64,000 nucleotides of DNA from Roseicyclus sediminis (GTDB lineage Bacteria; Pseudomonadota; Alphaproteobacteria; Rhodobacterales; Rhodobacteraceae). The position numbers and the translations under genes were made by a program. Positions within the stretch are counted from its first letter, which is position 1. Each line of letters starts with the position of its first letter. The stretch is from contig NZ_JAOPHT010000009.1 in NCBI RefSeq assembly GCF_025515305.1, forward strand, positions 84,655 to 148,654, read 5' to 3'. The notes beneath the pieces are model-generated. The model worked only from the letters and a program-made list of their open reading frames with translations, did no database searches and had not been told where the DNA came from. Positions 39,509 to 47,888 of this stretch are shown piece after piece.

Positions 39509-41815
39509 TCAGTCGACGTAGTAGTTTCGGTACCGGCCCCGGTAGGAGCTGTAGCCCTCGTAGGCGTAGCGCGACGCCTTGGCCTCGTTCAGCATCGACA
39601 GGACGACACCGCCGATGGGCGCGTTGATGGTCCGAAGCTCCTTCAGGCCCTCCAGTACGGCACCGCGCGGCGTGCTGTCCCAGCGGACGACGTAGACCAC
39701 GACGTCCGCGTGGGACGACAGGATCCGCGGGTCGGCGACGGCGAGCGTCGGCGGCGTGTCGAGGATCACGAGGTCGTAGGTCCGTTTCAGTTCCTCTATC
39801 ATGTCGTCGAAACGTTTCGAGGACAGGATGTCGGCCGCGTTCACGGTCGAGCGGGGCTCCGACGGCTTGGTCATCAACACGTGCAGGCCGGATTCCTCGT
39901 CGCGATGGATCGCCTCCTCCAGCGTCGCCGTGCCCTCGATGGCGGATAGAAGGCCGGGGCCGTCCGTCTTGGCGCCGAGAAGGTCGGCCAGCGCCGGCAG
40001 GCGGAGGTCGCAATCGACGATGATCGCCGACCGGCCCATCTGGCGGCTCGTCATGGCGACCAGCGTGGCCGTCGTTGACTTGCCCTCGCGCGGAACGGAG
40101 GAGGTGAACATCACCACCTTCGGCGGCTTGTCGACATTGGAAAAGAGGATGCTCGTGCGCAGGCTTCGAACGGCCTCGGCGAGCGCCGATTTCGGCTTCT
40201 CGCGGAAGCGCTGCAGGACAGTCTTCCGCCGCAGTCGTTTGCCGACGACCGGGATGACGCCGAGGACGGTCTCACCAGTCATCTGCTCCAGCTGCGGGGC
40301 CGAGCGGAAAGTGTTGTTGAGCTTGTCGAGGAGGAAAATGATGCCAATCCCCGCCAGCGCGCCGGCGATCAGGGAGACGGCCAGCGTCCGGTTCTGCCGC
40401 TGGGTTTGCGGCGAGAAGGGCGGCTCGGCGCGGGTCAGTATACGGGCGTCGGGCTCCTCCAGCTGCTCCTGCTGTGACGTCTCCTGCAGGCGGGACAGGA
40501 AGTTTTCGTAAAGGATGCGGCTGGCTTCCGCCTCGCGCTCGAGCTGGCGGATGGTCACGGCATCGCGGGACTGCTCCAGCGCCAGCGTCTCAAGGGCGCG
40601 GACGTCGGCCTCGATTTCTGTCTCTTCCTGTTGCAGGGACTGCCATTCCAGGCGCGATGCCTCCACGATCTGCTCCGCCTCGTCGCGCATGGTGCGGGAC
40701 GCCTCTTCGAGAAGTGTGTCGACGCGCTGAACGGCGGGGTGTTCCTCAGTCACCGTTTCCAGAAGGCTCGCGCGTTGCGACAGAAGCTCCGTCCGCCGCG
40801 TGCGCACCTGGTCGATCAGGGGCGAGTTGCGGAACTCCGGGATCGCGCCGTATTCGGTTTCGTCCTCCAGCGCCGCATTCAGCCGCTGGAACGTCGCCTC
40901 GGCCGTGCGCGTCGAGTTCCGCGCGACAGACAGCGTTGCGTTCAGCGCCTGCAGCTGCTGCTGGGTGATCTCGAGGCTTTGGCCCGCCTGGAAGGACTGC
41001 GCCGCGCGTGCGGTCTCGACGGCCTCTTCAGCGACCTGTAGACGTTCGCGCAGCTCCTCCACGCGGCCGCTGAGCCACCCGGTCGCCGTGCGCGTGGCGT
41101 CTAGCCGCGCCTCGAGCTGGTCGAAGATGTACTGCTCTGCGAAGGTATTGGCGACGAGCGCGGCAGTGCGCGGGTTCTCGGAAAACACCCCGATCTCGAT
41201 GACGCGCGAATCCGGCACGGGCCGAATTGCAAGTCTTGCCAGTAAGGCTTCCGTCACGATCCGACGCTCCAGCGCGGCCACGGCCTCGGGGTCGGGCGGC
41301 GGGCCACCGGCGGATGGCGGCTCCATGATGCCGAGATCGCGCAGGCTGTCGCGCGCCCACTCCGGCACCGTCACGAATTCCCGCACGCGGTCCATTACGG
41401 TCACGACCGGCGGGCGCAGGCGCGGGTTGAACTCTGCATTCTCGACGAGGCGCAATTCGTCCACCACCGCCTCGGCAAGGTTCGTCGACCGGAGGATCTC
41501 GATCTGGTCCTGCAACCCGTTCCGCGCCGTTGGCGTCACGGGCCCTGCTCCAATGTCGATAATCTCCCGCCCCGGCGCGTCGAACATCACCTTCGCCGTC
41601 GCCCGGTAGATCGGCACGTATTGCGTTGCCGTCAGGTAGCCGAAAGCACCCGCGAACAGCGTGCAGATCAGGATGATCCACTTGCCGCGCCAGAGCCGCG
41701 CGAAGATCGCGCGCAGATCGATGACATCGTCATCGTCGTCCGGCGGCGGGTGACCCTGATAGGCCCCGACCGGCTGCATCGACCCGAACTTGTTTTCCTT
41801 CACCACGCACTCCAC
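39509..41815 (-). CDS. polysaccharide co-polymerase / tyrosine autokinase (Wzc/ExoP type)
   Basis: This 768-aa protein has an N-terminal Wzz domain (DLRAIFARLWRGKWIILICT first helix, periplasmic coiled coil, second helix SLIAGALAGIGIIFLLDKL). A cytoplasmic BY-kinase domain follows. The Walker A is SSVPREGKSTTATL (about K579), the A' motif is AIIVDCDLRLPALADLLG and the Walker B is YDLVILDTPPTLAVADP. The tail is tyrosine-rich (YAYEGYSSYRGRYRNYYVD), the autophosphorylation cluster. It controls chain length and export with the Wza-like protein at 43926. Aspartates at residues 26-30 precede the first helix. Confidence 0.93.
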   Translation of the reverse strand: MECVVKENKFGSMQPVGAYQGHPPPDDDDDVIDLRAIFARLWRGKWIILICTLFAGAFGYLTATQYVPIYRATAKVMFDAPGREIIDIGAGPVTPTARNGLQDQIEILRSTNLAEAVVDELRLVENAEFNPRLRPPVVTVMDRVREFVTVPEWARDSLRDLGIMEPPSAGGPPPDPEAVAALERRIVTEALLARLAIRPVPDSRVIEIGVFSENPRTAALVANTFAEQYIFDQLEARLDATRTATGWLSGRVEELRERLQVAEEAVETARAAQSFQAGQSLEITQQQLQALNATLSVARNSTRTAEATFQRLNAALEDETEYGAIPEFRNSPLIDQVRTRRTELLSQRASLLETVTEEHPAVQRVDTLLEEASRTMRDEAEQIVEASRLEWQSLQQEETEIEADVRALETLALEQSRDAVTIRQLEREAEASRILYENFLSRLQETSQQEQLEEPDARILTRAEPPFSPQTQRQNRTLAVSLIAGALAGIGIIFLLDKLNNTFRSAPQLEQMTGETVLGVIPVVGKRLRRKTVLQRFREKPKSALAEAVRSLRTSILFSNVDKPPKVVMFTSSVPREGKSTTATLVAMTSRQMGRSAIIVDCDLRLPALADLLGAKTDGPGLLSAIEGTATLEEAIHRDEESGLHVLMTKPSEPRSTVNAADILSSKRFDDMIEELKRTYDLVILDTPPTLAVADPRILSSHADVVVYVVRWDSTPRGAVLEGLKELRTINAPIGGVVLSMLNEAKASRYAYEGYSSYRGRYRNYYVD

Positions 41816-42030
41816 CCGCGGAACACAACCAAAGCCCCGGCCTTATCGCCCATCGCCTGTGCAAAAAACAGGGGTCAGTTGCCAACGTTCGCAATCCAGC
41901 GACAGTCTCGGGCATTTCGACGCCACAATGCCCAATACTTGGACAAGCACAATCCGAAGGCCATTCGGCGTTGAAAAACGACGCCCGAGCGGGTACGGAA
42001 AGGAAGTATGTTCGTGATCGGGGGCTCGAA

Positions 42031-42378
42031 ATGCGACGTGTGACTGCCGCAGCCATCCTTCTTGGGGCCAGCATGTTTTCTGCGCCGGCCTATGCAACGG
42101 GCGATTTCATCGTCCGTTTCTGCGAGAGCTTCCTGGAACGCTACGACGCCGCCGTCGCGCAATACGAACAGGAGAGGGTAGCAGGGCACCGGATTTATCA
42201 GGCCCGCTACCACTACTATTGGCACTTGCGCACGAAGACGCAGCGCACAGCCGATTTCTGCCGGCATTTCCTTGCTGATGATGATGATCCAGTAAGCGAG
42301 GCATCGCAGCACCAGGACGTCGTCTACGTCAACGAGCTCCGCTACGGTGACTGGTTCGACCGTGACGACGACGACTGA
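42031..42378 (+). CDS. small secreted protein with acidic tail, unknown
   Basis: This 115-aa protein has a clear signal peptide (TAAAILLGASMFSAPAYA, cleaved before TGDF). The mature part is rich in Tyr, His and Arg (YQARYHYYWHLRTKTQRTAD), has two cysteines (FCESF, FCRHFL) that could form a disulfide, and ends DWFDRDDDD. GGGGG lies about 8 nt before the ATG at 42031. It sits divergent from wzc and points toward the convergent TPR-like gene, so a periplasmic role in polysaccharide assembly is possible. No family was recognised. Confidence 0.6.
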   Translation: MRRVTAAAILLGASMFSAPAYATGDFIVRFCESFLERYDAAVAQYEQERVAGHRIYQARYHYYWHLRTKTQRTADFCRHFLADDDDPVSEASQHQDVVYVNELRYGDWFDRDDDD

Positions 42379-42396
42379 GGCGCCGCCGCATTCCGG

Positions 42397-43008
42397 CTAC
42401 TCCGAATAGAAATTCAGATCTTCGGGCAACCCATCAAGGTATCCCGGCGCAAATCGGTTGAGAACGAGCAGGTCGTTGTCGTTTGCGTGCGTCGCGAAAT
42501 CATCCGCGCTCCAACCTGCTTCATGAAAGTCGTCAAGCGCCGCGACCAGCGCAGTGCGTTCCGTTGCCTCACTGGCGTTGAAAGGCGCCAGGGACCAGGA
42601 AACCCGAAGCGCGCGCTCGGCGGCATCTGTGTCGTCCCTCAACAGGGACGCCCAGGCGAGACTTGTCCAGCTGTCCACGCGCCCCGGCGCATAGGCCAGA
42701 CTCTGGTTCAACAACGTCTGCGATCGTTGCATCTGGGCGTCGAATTCCTCGAGCGACGGCAGCTGATCTTCGCCCATGATCAGCGTCGCGGTATCGGCCT
42801 GAAGGAACCCAAAGCCCAGTTGAAAAAAGTACCGGCTCTTGTCGAAGAGTGCGGCCGCCTGCACGACGCGCCAGTCGCCCAGCACGCTTTCCTCTCGCAG
42901 GCTCGGCGAAAACGCCGGCGCATTCGCGGCCACCTGCGCAAACGATGCCACGCCGATCCCCAGCAAGGCCGCCACCGGAAGGCCGACGGTGAAAACCGCC
43001 CGCCTCAC
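42397..43008 (-). CDS. membrane-anchored TPR-like protein of the EPS locus, unknown
   Basis: This 203-aa protein, from the GTG at 43008, has one N-terminal hydrophobic segment (VGLPVAALLGIGVASFAQVA). A helical domain follows with TPR-like wording: SQTLLNQSLAYAPGRVDSWT and SLAWASLLRDDTDAAERALR. The GTG shares GTGA with the stop of the phosphatase gene, so the two are translationally coupled. It may act as a periplasmic scaffold in polysaccharide assembly. The frame is open further upstream inside the phosphatase gene, which I reject. Confidence 0.68.
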   Translation of the reverse strand: MRRAVFTVGLPVAALLGIGVASFAQVAANAPAFSPSLREESVLGDWRVVQAAALFDKSRYFFQLGFGFLQADTATLIMGEDQLPSLEEFDAQMQRSQTLLNQSLAYAPGRVDSWTSLAWASLLRDDTDAAERALRVSWSLAPFNASEATERTALVAALDDFHEAGWSADDFATHANDNDLLVLNRFAPGYLDGLPEDLNFYSE

Positions 43009-43838
43009 CGCCCGGCCCCAACGTTTGTCACCGCCAGGAACTCGACCCCCTCGTCCAGCCGCACCGCCGTCAAACAGCCGCTGTAGTAGGCGCCAGTGTC
43101 CACACAAATCCGCCCGGGACGGTCCACCGGATCGGCAGCATCGTAGTGGCCATGGACGAGAAGTTTGCCCGGCGCCGGCCAGTCCCCTTCAGAGCTCTCG
43201 TGCCCCCACAGCATGGCGCGCGTGTTGCGAAGCGCGTCAGCGTCGCCCGGGGCCAGGCCGGCATGGGTGAACACGACATCCCCGCTCGTCGCGTGGCAGG
43301 GCAGGGTTCGCAGGAAGTCGAGGTGTTCGCCCATCGCTACGGCCAGTGCATCGCGCAACCCCATCAGGTCGTCGTCGCTCGGGCGTCGAGGTGGCATCGG
43401 CACGCCATAATCCGCGATCGTCTGCCGCGCACCGAAGTCGAGCCAGGCGGAGTTGCGCAGTGGATTGTCGATAAAGTCGAGCAGGGCGGCCTCGTGGTTG
43501 CCGCGCAGGGCGATCACGCCGCGCGGCGCGCCCGACATAAGGCGCATCAGCGACGTCAGGACCATGCGAGAATTGTCTCCGCGGTCGATGTAGTCGCCAA
43601 GAAAAACGATTTTACAGCGCCGCTCGTCCGGCTCGCTTTCGTAATCGTCGGCAATCCGCCCCAGCATCGACAGCAACAGGTCGTGCCGGCCATGCACGTC
43701 GCCGACGGCATAGATGCGGACGGCCGGGTCCACCTTCGGGCGCTCCGCAGCCCCGGAAAAGAAAGATCTGCCGATGCCAAGGTTCATGCACGTGATGTAG
43801 CACGGACCCAATTCGTCCGCCACGTCCGATCCGGCCAT
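43005..43838 (-). CDS. serine/threonine-type metallophosphatase
   Basis: This 277-aa protein has all calcineurin-like motifs in order: YAVGDVHGRHDLLL (GDxHG), FLGDYIDRGDNS (GDxxDRG), ALRGNHEAAL (GNHE), VVFTHAGLAPGD and LVHGHYDAAD (HGH). It resembles bacterial PPP-type phosphatases such as PrpA. In an EPS locus it might dephosphorylate the Wzc-like kinase or a lipid-linked intermediate, though PPP enzymes usually act on Ser/Thr. The start may be 43838 or the ATG at 43787 nearer the domain. It is divergent from the Wza-like gene. Confidence 0.88.
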   Translation of the reverse strand: MAGSDVADELGPCYITCMNLGIGRSFFSGAAERPKVDPAVRIYAVGDVHGRHDLLLSMLGRIADDYESEPDERRCKIVFLGDYIDRGDNSRMVLTSLMRLMSGAPRGVIALRGNHEAALLDFIDNPLRNSAWLDFGARQTIADYGVPMPPRRPSDDDLMGLRDALAVAMGEHLDFLRTLPCHATSGDVVFTHAGLAPGDADALRNTRAMLWGHESSEGDWPAPGKLLVHGHYDAADPVDRPGRICVDTGAYYSGCLTAVRLDEGVEFLAVTNVGAGR

Positions 43839-43925
43839 TGGAAGGCCCCACAGGAGTGTTGCCGTCTGTCAACAGGCTGTGCATCAAATTAAAATCTTAC
43901 TTGTCGTGGCGCATGGAATAAAGCC

Positions 43926-45098
43926 ATGAAGCAAAAAAACAGGGGCAGTTCCTTGATCCGCACCGTTGCTTTTGGCTTGATGGCGTTATCCCTTTCGGCA
44001 TGTGCTGGAGGGGGCCCCAGTGCACGTGCCATCGTCGGTGGATCGGAGAGCACCGTCGCCTCTCGCGCGGAAACGCTACCTTATATCGTGGTCGATGTTG
44101 ATGAGAGCATCGCGACCATCGTGTCGCGATCCCTCGACGTTGCCCCGCAGTTCTTCGGCGACCAGGCGCCCACTCCGGTGATCATCGGTGTTGGCGATAC
44201 GGTCCAGATCAGCATCGTGAGCTCCAGCGAAACGGGTTTTCTCGATTTCACGACGGCCTCGATTTCGCCGATATCCTCGACCTCGCTTCCGCCGCAGACC
44301 GTTCGTGAAAGCGGAAACATCAACGTTCCGCCAATCGGAAGGCTGCGCGCCGCGGGACAGACAATCCAGAGCTTCGAGACTCTGCTTGAGCGCCGCCTCG
44401 GCGAGGTCCTGATCGAGCCGTCCGTGATCGTCGAACTGGTCGACCGGCAGAGCGCGCGCGTGAATGTCGCGGGGCAGGTGGCCGCCCCAGGCGCAGTGCC
44501 TCTGACCGAGGTCAACACGCGCCTGATCGATGTGATCCTTGCGGCCGGCGGTCCCTCGGGAAGGACTGAAGACTACATGGTTCGCCTCAGCCGCAGCGGC
44601 AGCACGCATGCCGTGTCGCTCCAGCGCCTATACGAAGATCCCCGCTTCAACATCATCGTGCGGCCGGGGGACGTAGTTGCCGTCGAGCCGGCCGATCGGA
44701 AGTTCACCGTGCTCGGTGCAACCGGCAACCAGACCTTCCGCTTCGACGAACAGGAAGTCTCGCTTGCGGAGGCTCTGTCCCAGGCCGGCGGCCTGCAAAG
44801 CCCACGGGCAAACCGGACCGGCGTGTTCCTCTACCGTCGTGTTCCGCGCGACGTCCTCGCCTCGCTCGGCGCGGATATCGCGCACATCCCTGGCAATGAA
44901 ATCACGACCATCTTCCGTTTCGACTTCACAGAACCGTCCGTTCTCTTTACGGCCAATTCCTTCGACGTCGCCGATGGTGATGTCCTCTACATCGCCGACA
45001 GCGTGAATGCAGAAGTCACCAATGTGTTGTCGGTTCTGACGAATTTCCTGCCAGCTCCTGTCGAGTTTTCTCGAGACGCAATCTTCGGCCAGGATTGA
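43926..45098 (+). CDS. polysaccharide export outer-membrane lipoprotein (Wza-like)
   Basis: This 390-aa protein has a lipoprotein signal peptide ending LSLSACAGG (lipobox LSAC, lipid on Cys 26). The poly-export domain starts PTPVIIGVGDTVQISIVSSS and continues VRESGNINVPPIGRLRAAGQ. Two SLBB-type domains follow (ARVNVAGQVAAPGAVPLTEV and KFTVLGATGNQTFRFDEQEV). It forms the export channel that works with the Wzc-like kinase. It is monocistronic by spacing, followed by a 352-bp gap. Confidence 0.93.
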   Translation: MKQKNRGSSLIRTVAFGLMALSLSACAGGGPSARAIVGGSESTVASRAETLPYIVVDVDESIATIVSRSLDVAPQFFGDQAPTPVIIGVGDTVQISIVSSSETGFLDFTTASISPISSTSLPPQTVRESGNINVPPIGRLRAAGQTIQSFETLLERRLGEVLIEPSVIVELVDRQSARVNVAGQVAAPGAVPLTEVNTRLIDVILAAGGPSGRTEDYMVRLSRSGSTHAVSLQRLYEDPRFNIIVRPGDVVAVEPADRKFTVLGATGNQTFRFDEQEVSLAEALSQAGGLQSPRANRTGVFLYRRVPRDVLASLGADIAHIPGNEITTIFRFDFTEPSVLFTANSFDVADGDVLYIADSVNAEVTNVLSVLTNFLPAPVEFSRDAIFGQD

Positions 45099-45450
45099 TC
45101 CCCTGTGGATAATTCGAGGCTTGGCGATTCGAATCTGGAAGCCTGACATCCAATCGTTTTGGTGGGAAAATCCTAACGTGGTGATTGGCGCAGCCTATGG
45201 CTCGCGGCGGGCCTTTAGCGCATGCTCAATTATTGGGCGCGTTGCCGGATATTCGATCACTCAGTGACGCATCGCGGTGGAAACAGTACGTTTCCGCCAC
45301 CTGTCCATGTTTGACATGCACCATTGATATCAAAATTGTGTCATGAGGTGTCGAAAGTATGGCTGGAGTGTGGCAAGCGGCGTGTTGTGCCGTCGGTCAC
45401 GAACAGCGCGAGTTTGATTTCAGTGCCGAATTCTATGCGGGAGTAATTTG
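45099..45450. promoter_or_regulatory. 352-bp upstream region of the EPS sugar-transferase operon
   Basis: AT-rich relative to its neighbours, with TTGACA at about 45310 and several short inverted segments. No open frame with a sensible start was found. It probably carries the promoter and control sites of the operon beginning with the priming transferase at 45451. Confidence 0.45.
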
Positions 45451-46125
45451 ATGTCGTTCCAGGATACGAGTGTGCCGTCCTTCGCGTCAGCTGGAGTTGT
45501 AGCTTCAGAAAAGACGCGTTTCTCGGTTCCCTGGACGCGGAGTTTCGTGGTGTTCAAGCGCGCCTGTGACATCTACTTCGGTGTCGTGGCACTTCCGTTG
45601 GTCGTCATTCTCTCGTTCGTTCTTCTGATCCTGAACCCGTTCTTCAACCCCGGACCACTGTTCTTCCGGCAGGAGCGCATGGGCCGGGGCGGCGTTCCAT
45701 TCCAGATCTGGAAGTTTCGCACGATGGCGCCGGCTAACGGGGCTCGGCGTCGCCACGACGAGGGCGTCGAAGAGGACCGTATCTCCCGGCTCGGCGGGGT
45801 GTTGCGGAAGTCGCGGCTCGATGAGTTGCCCAACTTCATCAATGTTCTTCGCGGCGACATGAGCGTGATCGGCCCACGCCCCGATATCGTCGAGCACGCC
45901 CTCGCATTCTCGGTGTCCGTTCCACGCTATCGTGACAGGTTCCGCGTGAAGCCCGGCATCACGGGACTGGCGCAGGTCCGGCACGGATACGCGGACAATG
46001 CCAGCGCCGTTCGCAGGAAAGCCCGCAACGACGCCATCTACATCGAACGTGGTTCCATCGGGATGGATCTCGCCATCATTGCGCGTACCGTCCAGGTGAT
46101 GCTGACCGGGTTCGGAGCGCGCTGA
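45451..46125 (+). CDS. undecaprenyl-phosphate sugar phosphotransferase (priming transferase)
   Basis: This 224-aa protein of the WbaP/PglC-type bacterial sugar transferase family has one hydrophobic re-entrant helix (YFGVVALPLVVILSFVLLIL). Downstream are FFRQERMGRGGVPFQIWKFR, the catalytic SRLDELPNFINVLRGDMSVI (contains the D-E dyad), and GPRPDIVEHALAF with VKPGITGLAQVRHGYADN. It loads the first sugar-phosphate onto undecaprenyl phosphate and so starts each repeat unit. GGGAG lies 6-7 nt before the ATG. The NusG-like gene follows after 3 bp. Confidence 0.93.
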   Translation: MSFQDTSVPSFASAGVVASEKTRFSVPWTRSFVVFKRACDIYFGVVALPLVVILSFVLLILNPFFNPGPLFFRQERMGRGGVPFQIWKFRTMAPANGARRRHDEGVEEDRISRLGGVLRKSRLDELPNFINVLRGDMSVIGPRPDIVEHALAFSVSVPRYRDRFRVKPGITGLAQVRHGYADNASAVRRKARNDAIYIERGSIGMDLAIIARTVQVMLTGFGAR

Positions 46126-46128
46126 TCC

Positions 46129-46680
46129 ATGGATGGAAATTCCTGTGTCGCCGCTCAGGCGACGAACTCGATTGATGTGCCTTCGCACGATGAGGCCTGG
46201 TACATCGTCCGCCTGAAGCCGGGAGGGCTGAGCCGCGCGCAGCAGAACCTCTCGCGCCAGGGGATCGTCAGCTTCTGCCCGCACCGCCGCCGGACCGAAC
46301 GCCGCAATGGCCGGCTGGTGACGGGGCTCAAGCCGCTCTTTCCCGGCTATCTCTTCATCTGCGTTCCGAGTGAAGGCGCCAACTGGCGCAGCATCAACGC
46401 CACCTATGGCGTTGCGAAAGTCGTCTGCCTGGAGCCGGGGCGTCCTTCGCGCGTCCCGACGGACCTCGTGAAGGTTCTCATCGACTTCGAAACGGCCGAG
46501 GATGGGGCTGTCGAAGTCTTCTCTCCTGGAGAGGAGGTCCGCGTCATCGTCGGGCCTTTCGCTGAGATCATTGCCCGGGTCGAGGCCGCTCCCGAAAAGG
46601 ACCGGGTCCTCATCCTCCTCAGCATGATGGGACGCGCCGTGCGTACCGAAGTTCGAACCGCAGACCTCGAAAGAACCTGA
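46129..46680 (+). CDS. NusG-like transcription antitermination factor (RfaH/LoaP type)
   Basis: This 183-aa protein has the NusG N-terminal domain (EAWYIVRLKPGGLSRAQQNL, then ...FPGYLFICV) and a C-terminal KOW region (FSPGEEVRVIVGPFAEIIAR). An N-terminal extension of about 20 residues is unlike NusG. Specialised NusG paralogues at EPS loci help RNA polymerase through long operons. It lies just after the priming transferase and before the long low-GC cluster, fitting such a role. Confidence 0.88.
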   Translation: MDGNSCVAAQATNSIDVPSHDEAWYIVRLKPGGLSRAQQNLSRQGIVSFCPHRRRTERRNGRLVTGLKPLFPGYLFICVPSEGANWRSINATYGVAKVVCLEPGRPSRVPTDLVKVLIDFETAEDGAVEVFSPGEEVRVIVGPFAEIIARVEAAPEKDRVLILLSMMGRAVRTEVRTADLERT

Positions 46681-46817
46681 CTGTTTCCGGTCAGAGCCCA
46701 TTCCAACCTTGACTTGCAGGCCCGGTCGACCAAGGTGTTCAGAGTTGAACGCCATGGCGATTCAAGACTTCATCGCGATCTCATCCGACCCCCGGCGCTC
46801 CCTTTGCGAGCCTCGGT

Positions 46818-46829
46818 GCGGTAGCCGTG
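46818..46829 (+). promoter_or_regulatory. weak ops-like sequence after the NusG-like gene
   Basis: GCGGTAGCCGTG resembles the E. coli ops element (GGCGGTAGCGTG) with one inserted base, and lies just before the MarR gene. The core GCGGTAGC also occurs by chance at 36147-36154 in this window, so support is weak. Confidence 0.2.
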
Positions 46830-46842
46830 GCAGGCCCGTTCC

Positions 46843-47196
46843 TTGCGCCTAGACGACGACGCACGGTTTCGCATCATGCGACTGATAGAGGCCAATCCTG
46901 ACATCAGCCAAAGAAAACTGGCGCGGGAACTCGGCATCAGCCTCGGAGGCGTGAACTATTGTCTGAACGCCCTGATCGAAAAGGGCCTCGTCAAGATGGA
47001 GCGGTTCCGGGTATCCGAGAACAAGCTCGCTTACGTCTACGTCCTGACGCCTAGGGGCGCATCCGAGAAGGCGATGCTCACCCGGGGCTTCCTGGCACGC
47101 AAGATGGATGAATACGAGTTGCTCCGCGCCGAGATCGAGAGCATTCGTCAGGAGCTTTCAGCGGATGCCGCAAGACCCGATGAGAGATTGTCGTGA
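46843..47196 (+). CDS. EPS-associated MarR-family regulator
   Basis: This 117-aa protein has the compact MarR pattern of EPS loci: FRIMRLIEANPDISQRKLAR, ELGISLGGVNYCLNALIEKG, NKLAYVYVLTPRGASEKA and a C-terminal helix (RKMDEYELLRAEIESIRQEL). An in-frame TAG at 46822 leaves TTG at 46843 as the only start fitting the family's N-terminus. Genes of this family almost always sit at the head of exopolysaccharide clusters. The final TGA overlaps a GTG that opens an unconvincing 89-codon frame. Confidence 0.87.
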   Translation: MRLDDDARFRIMRLIEANPDISQRKLARELGISLGGVNYCLNALIEKGLVKMERFRVSENKLAYVYVLTPRGASEKAMLTRGFLARKMDEYELLRAEIESIRQELSADAARPDERLS

Positions 47197-47888
47197 CGAT
47201 CGATTTCGATTGTTTTGGTGTAAATGCTTCTTCTGGCCCGTTCGAAGTGGCTGACGGCCGGTCAGCTGGTCAGGCAGCGGCAGGACGAAGCGCTATTCGC
47301 TTGATTGGATCGTTGGCTGCATCGGCCGATGATCGTGCGCTGAAGCGAAATGATCTCGACGCAGGATCCTGGGCAATCGGACTTAACCCTACGCTTACCG
47401 AGACTTTGCGTTATCGGGCGCTTAGATGGAGCAGGTTTTGTGGTGTTATGAACCCCGGCTGATTTGCCGAACGGTGTTTTGTGCGAGCAAAGCGGCCATT
47501 GTTTCAGTTTCGAGGGCTGCGTAAAGGTTGGCTTCGGCTGTTGCCGGCGGAATGCTCCCGTGGGTTACAGCGCCTTCGTTTTCTCTATCATAATGGTCGG
47601 GAAGACCGTGCGTGGCTGCTGTCACCTTCAGCCTTTTTGCCCCAGTCGTTCAGAATTTGCGCGGAGCGGCCAGTCTTGGCCGCGATCGGCATCACCGCCT
47701 GTCAGCTTAATGCATGCTGACCGTCGGTCTCGAGAACCGACCACACGACGCGAATGCACACATCAGGGGAAACTTGTTCGTGGACATGTTCATGTTGCTC
47801 CTCCCTTGTTTGTTTAAGGTCCGACATACTGGCAACGCAGGTGGTACCCCGTTTCATCCCGGCGGCGTTCAAATCCAATGAGAGTACA
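47197..47888. other. 692-bp gap at the boundary between core and cargo EPS regions
   Basis: GC content falls through this stretch. An open frame at 47193-47462 starts with GTG overlapping the MarR stop (GTGA), but its translation has no recognisable feature. Other open frames (47464-47817, 47481-47720) also have no motif. It may be a long leader where the NusG-like factor acts, or remnants left by replacement of the cargo genes. Confidence 0.4.

Noticed and set aside
46818..46829. ops element as firm annotation
   Set aside because: One base is inserted relative to the E. coli element and the same 8-mer core occurs elsewhere in the window, so it is listed only at low confidence.
47464..47817. 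Short open frames in the gap before the pyruvyl transferase
   Set aside because: No motif, no ribosome-binding site and no relation to neighbouring operon spacing.
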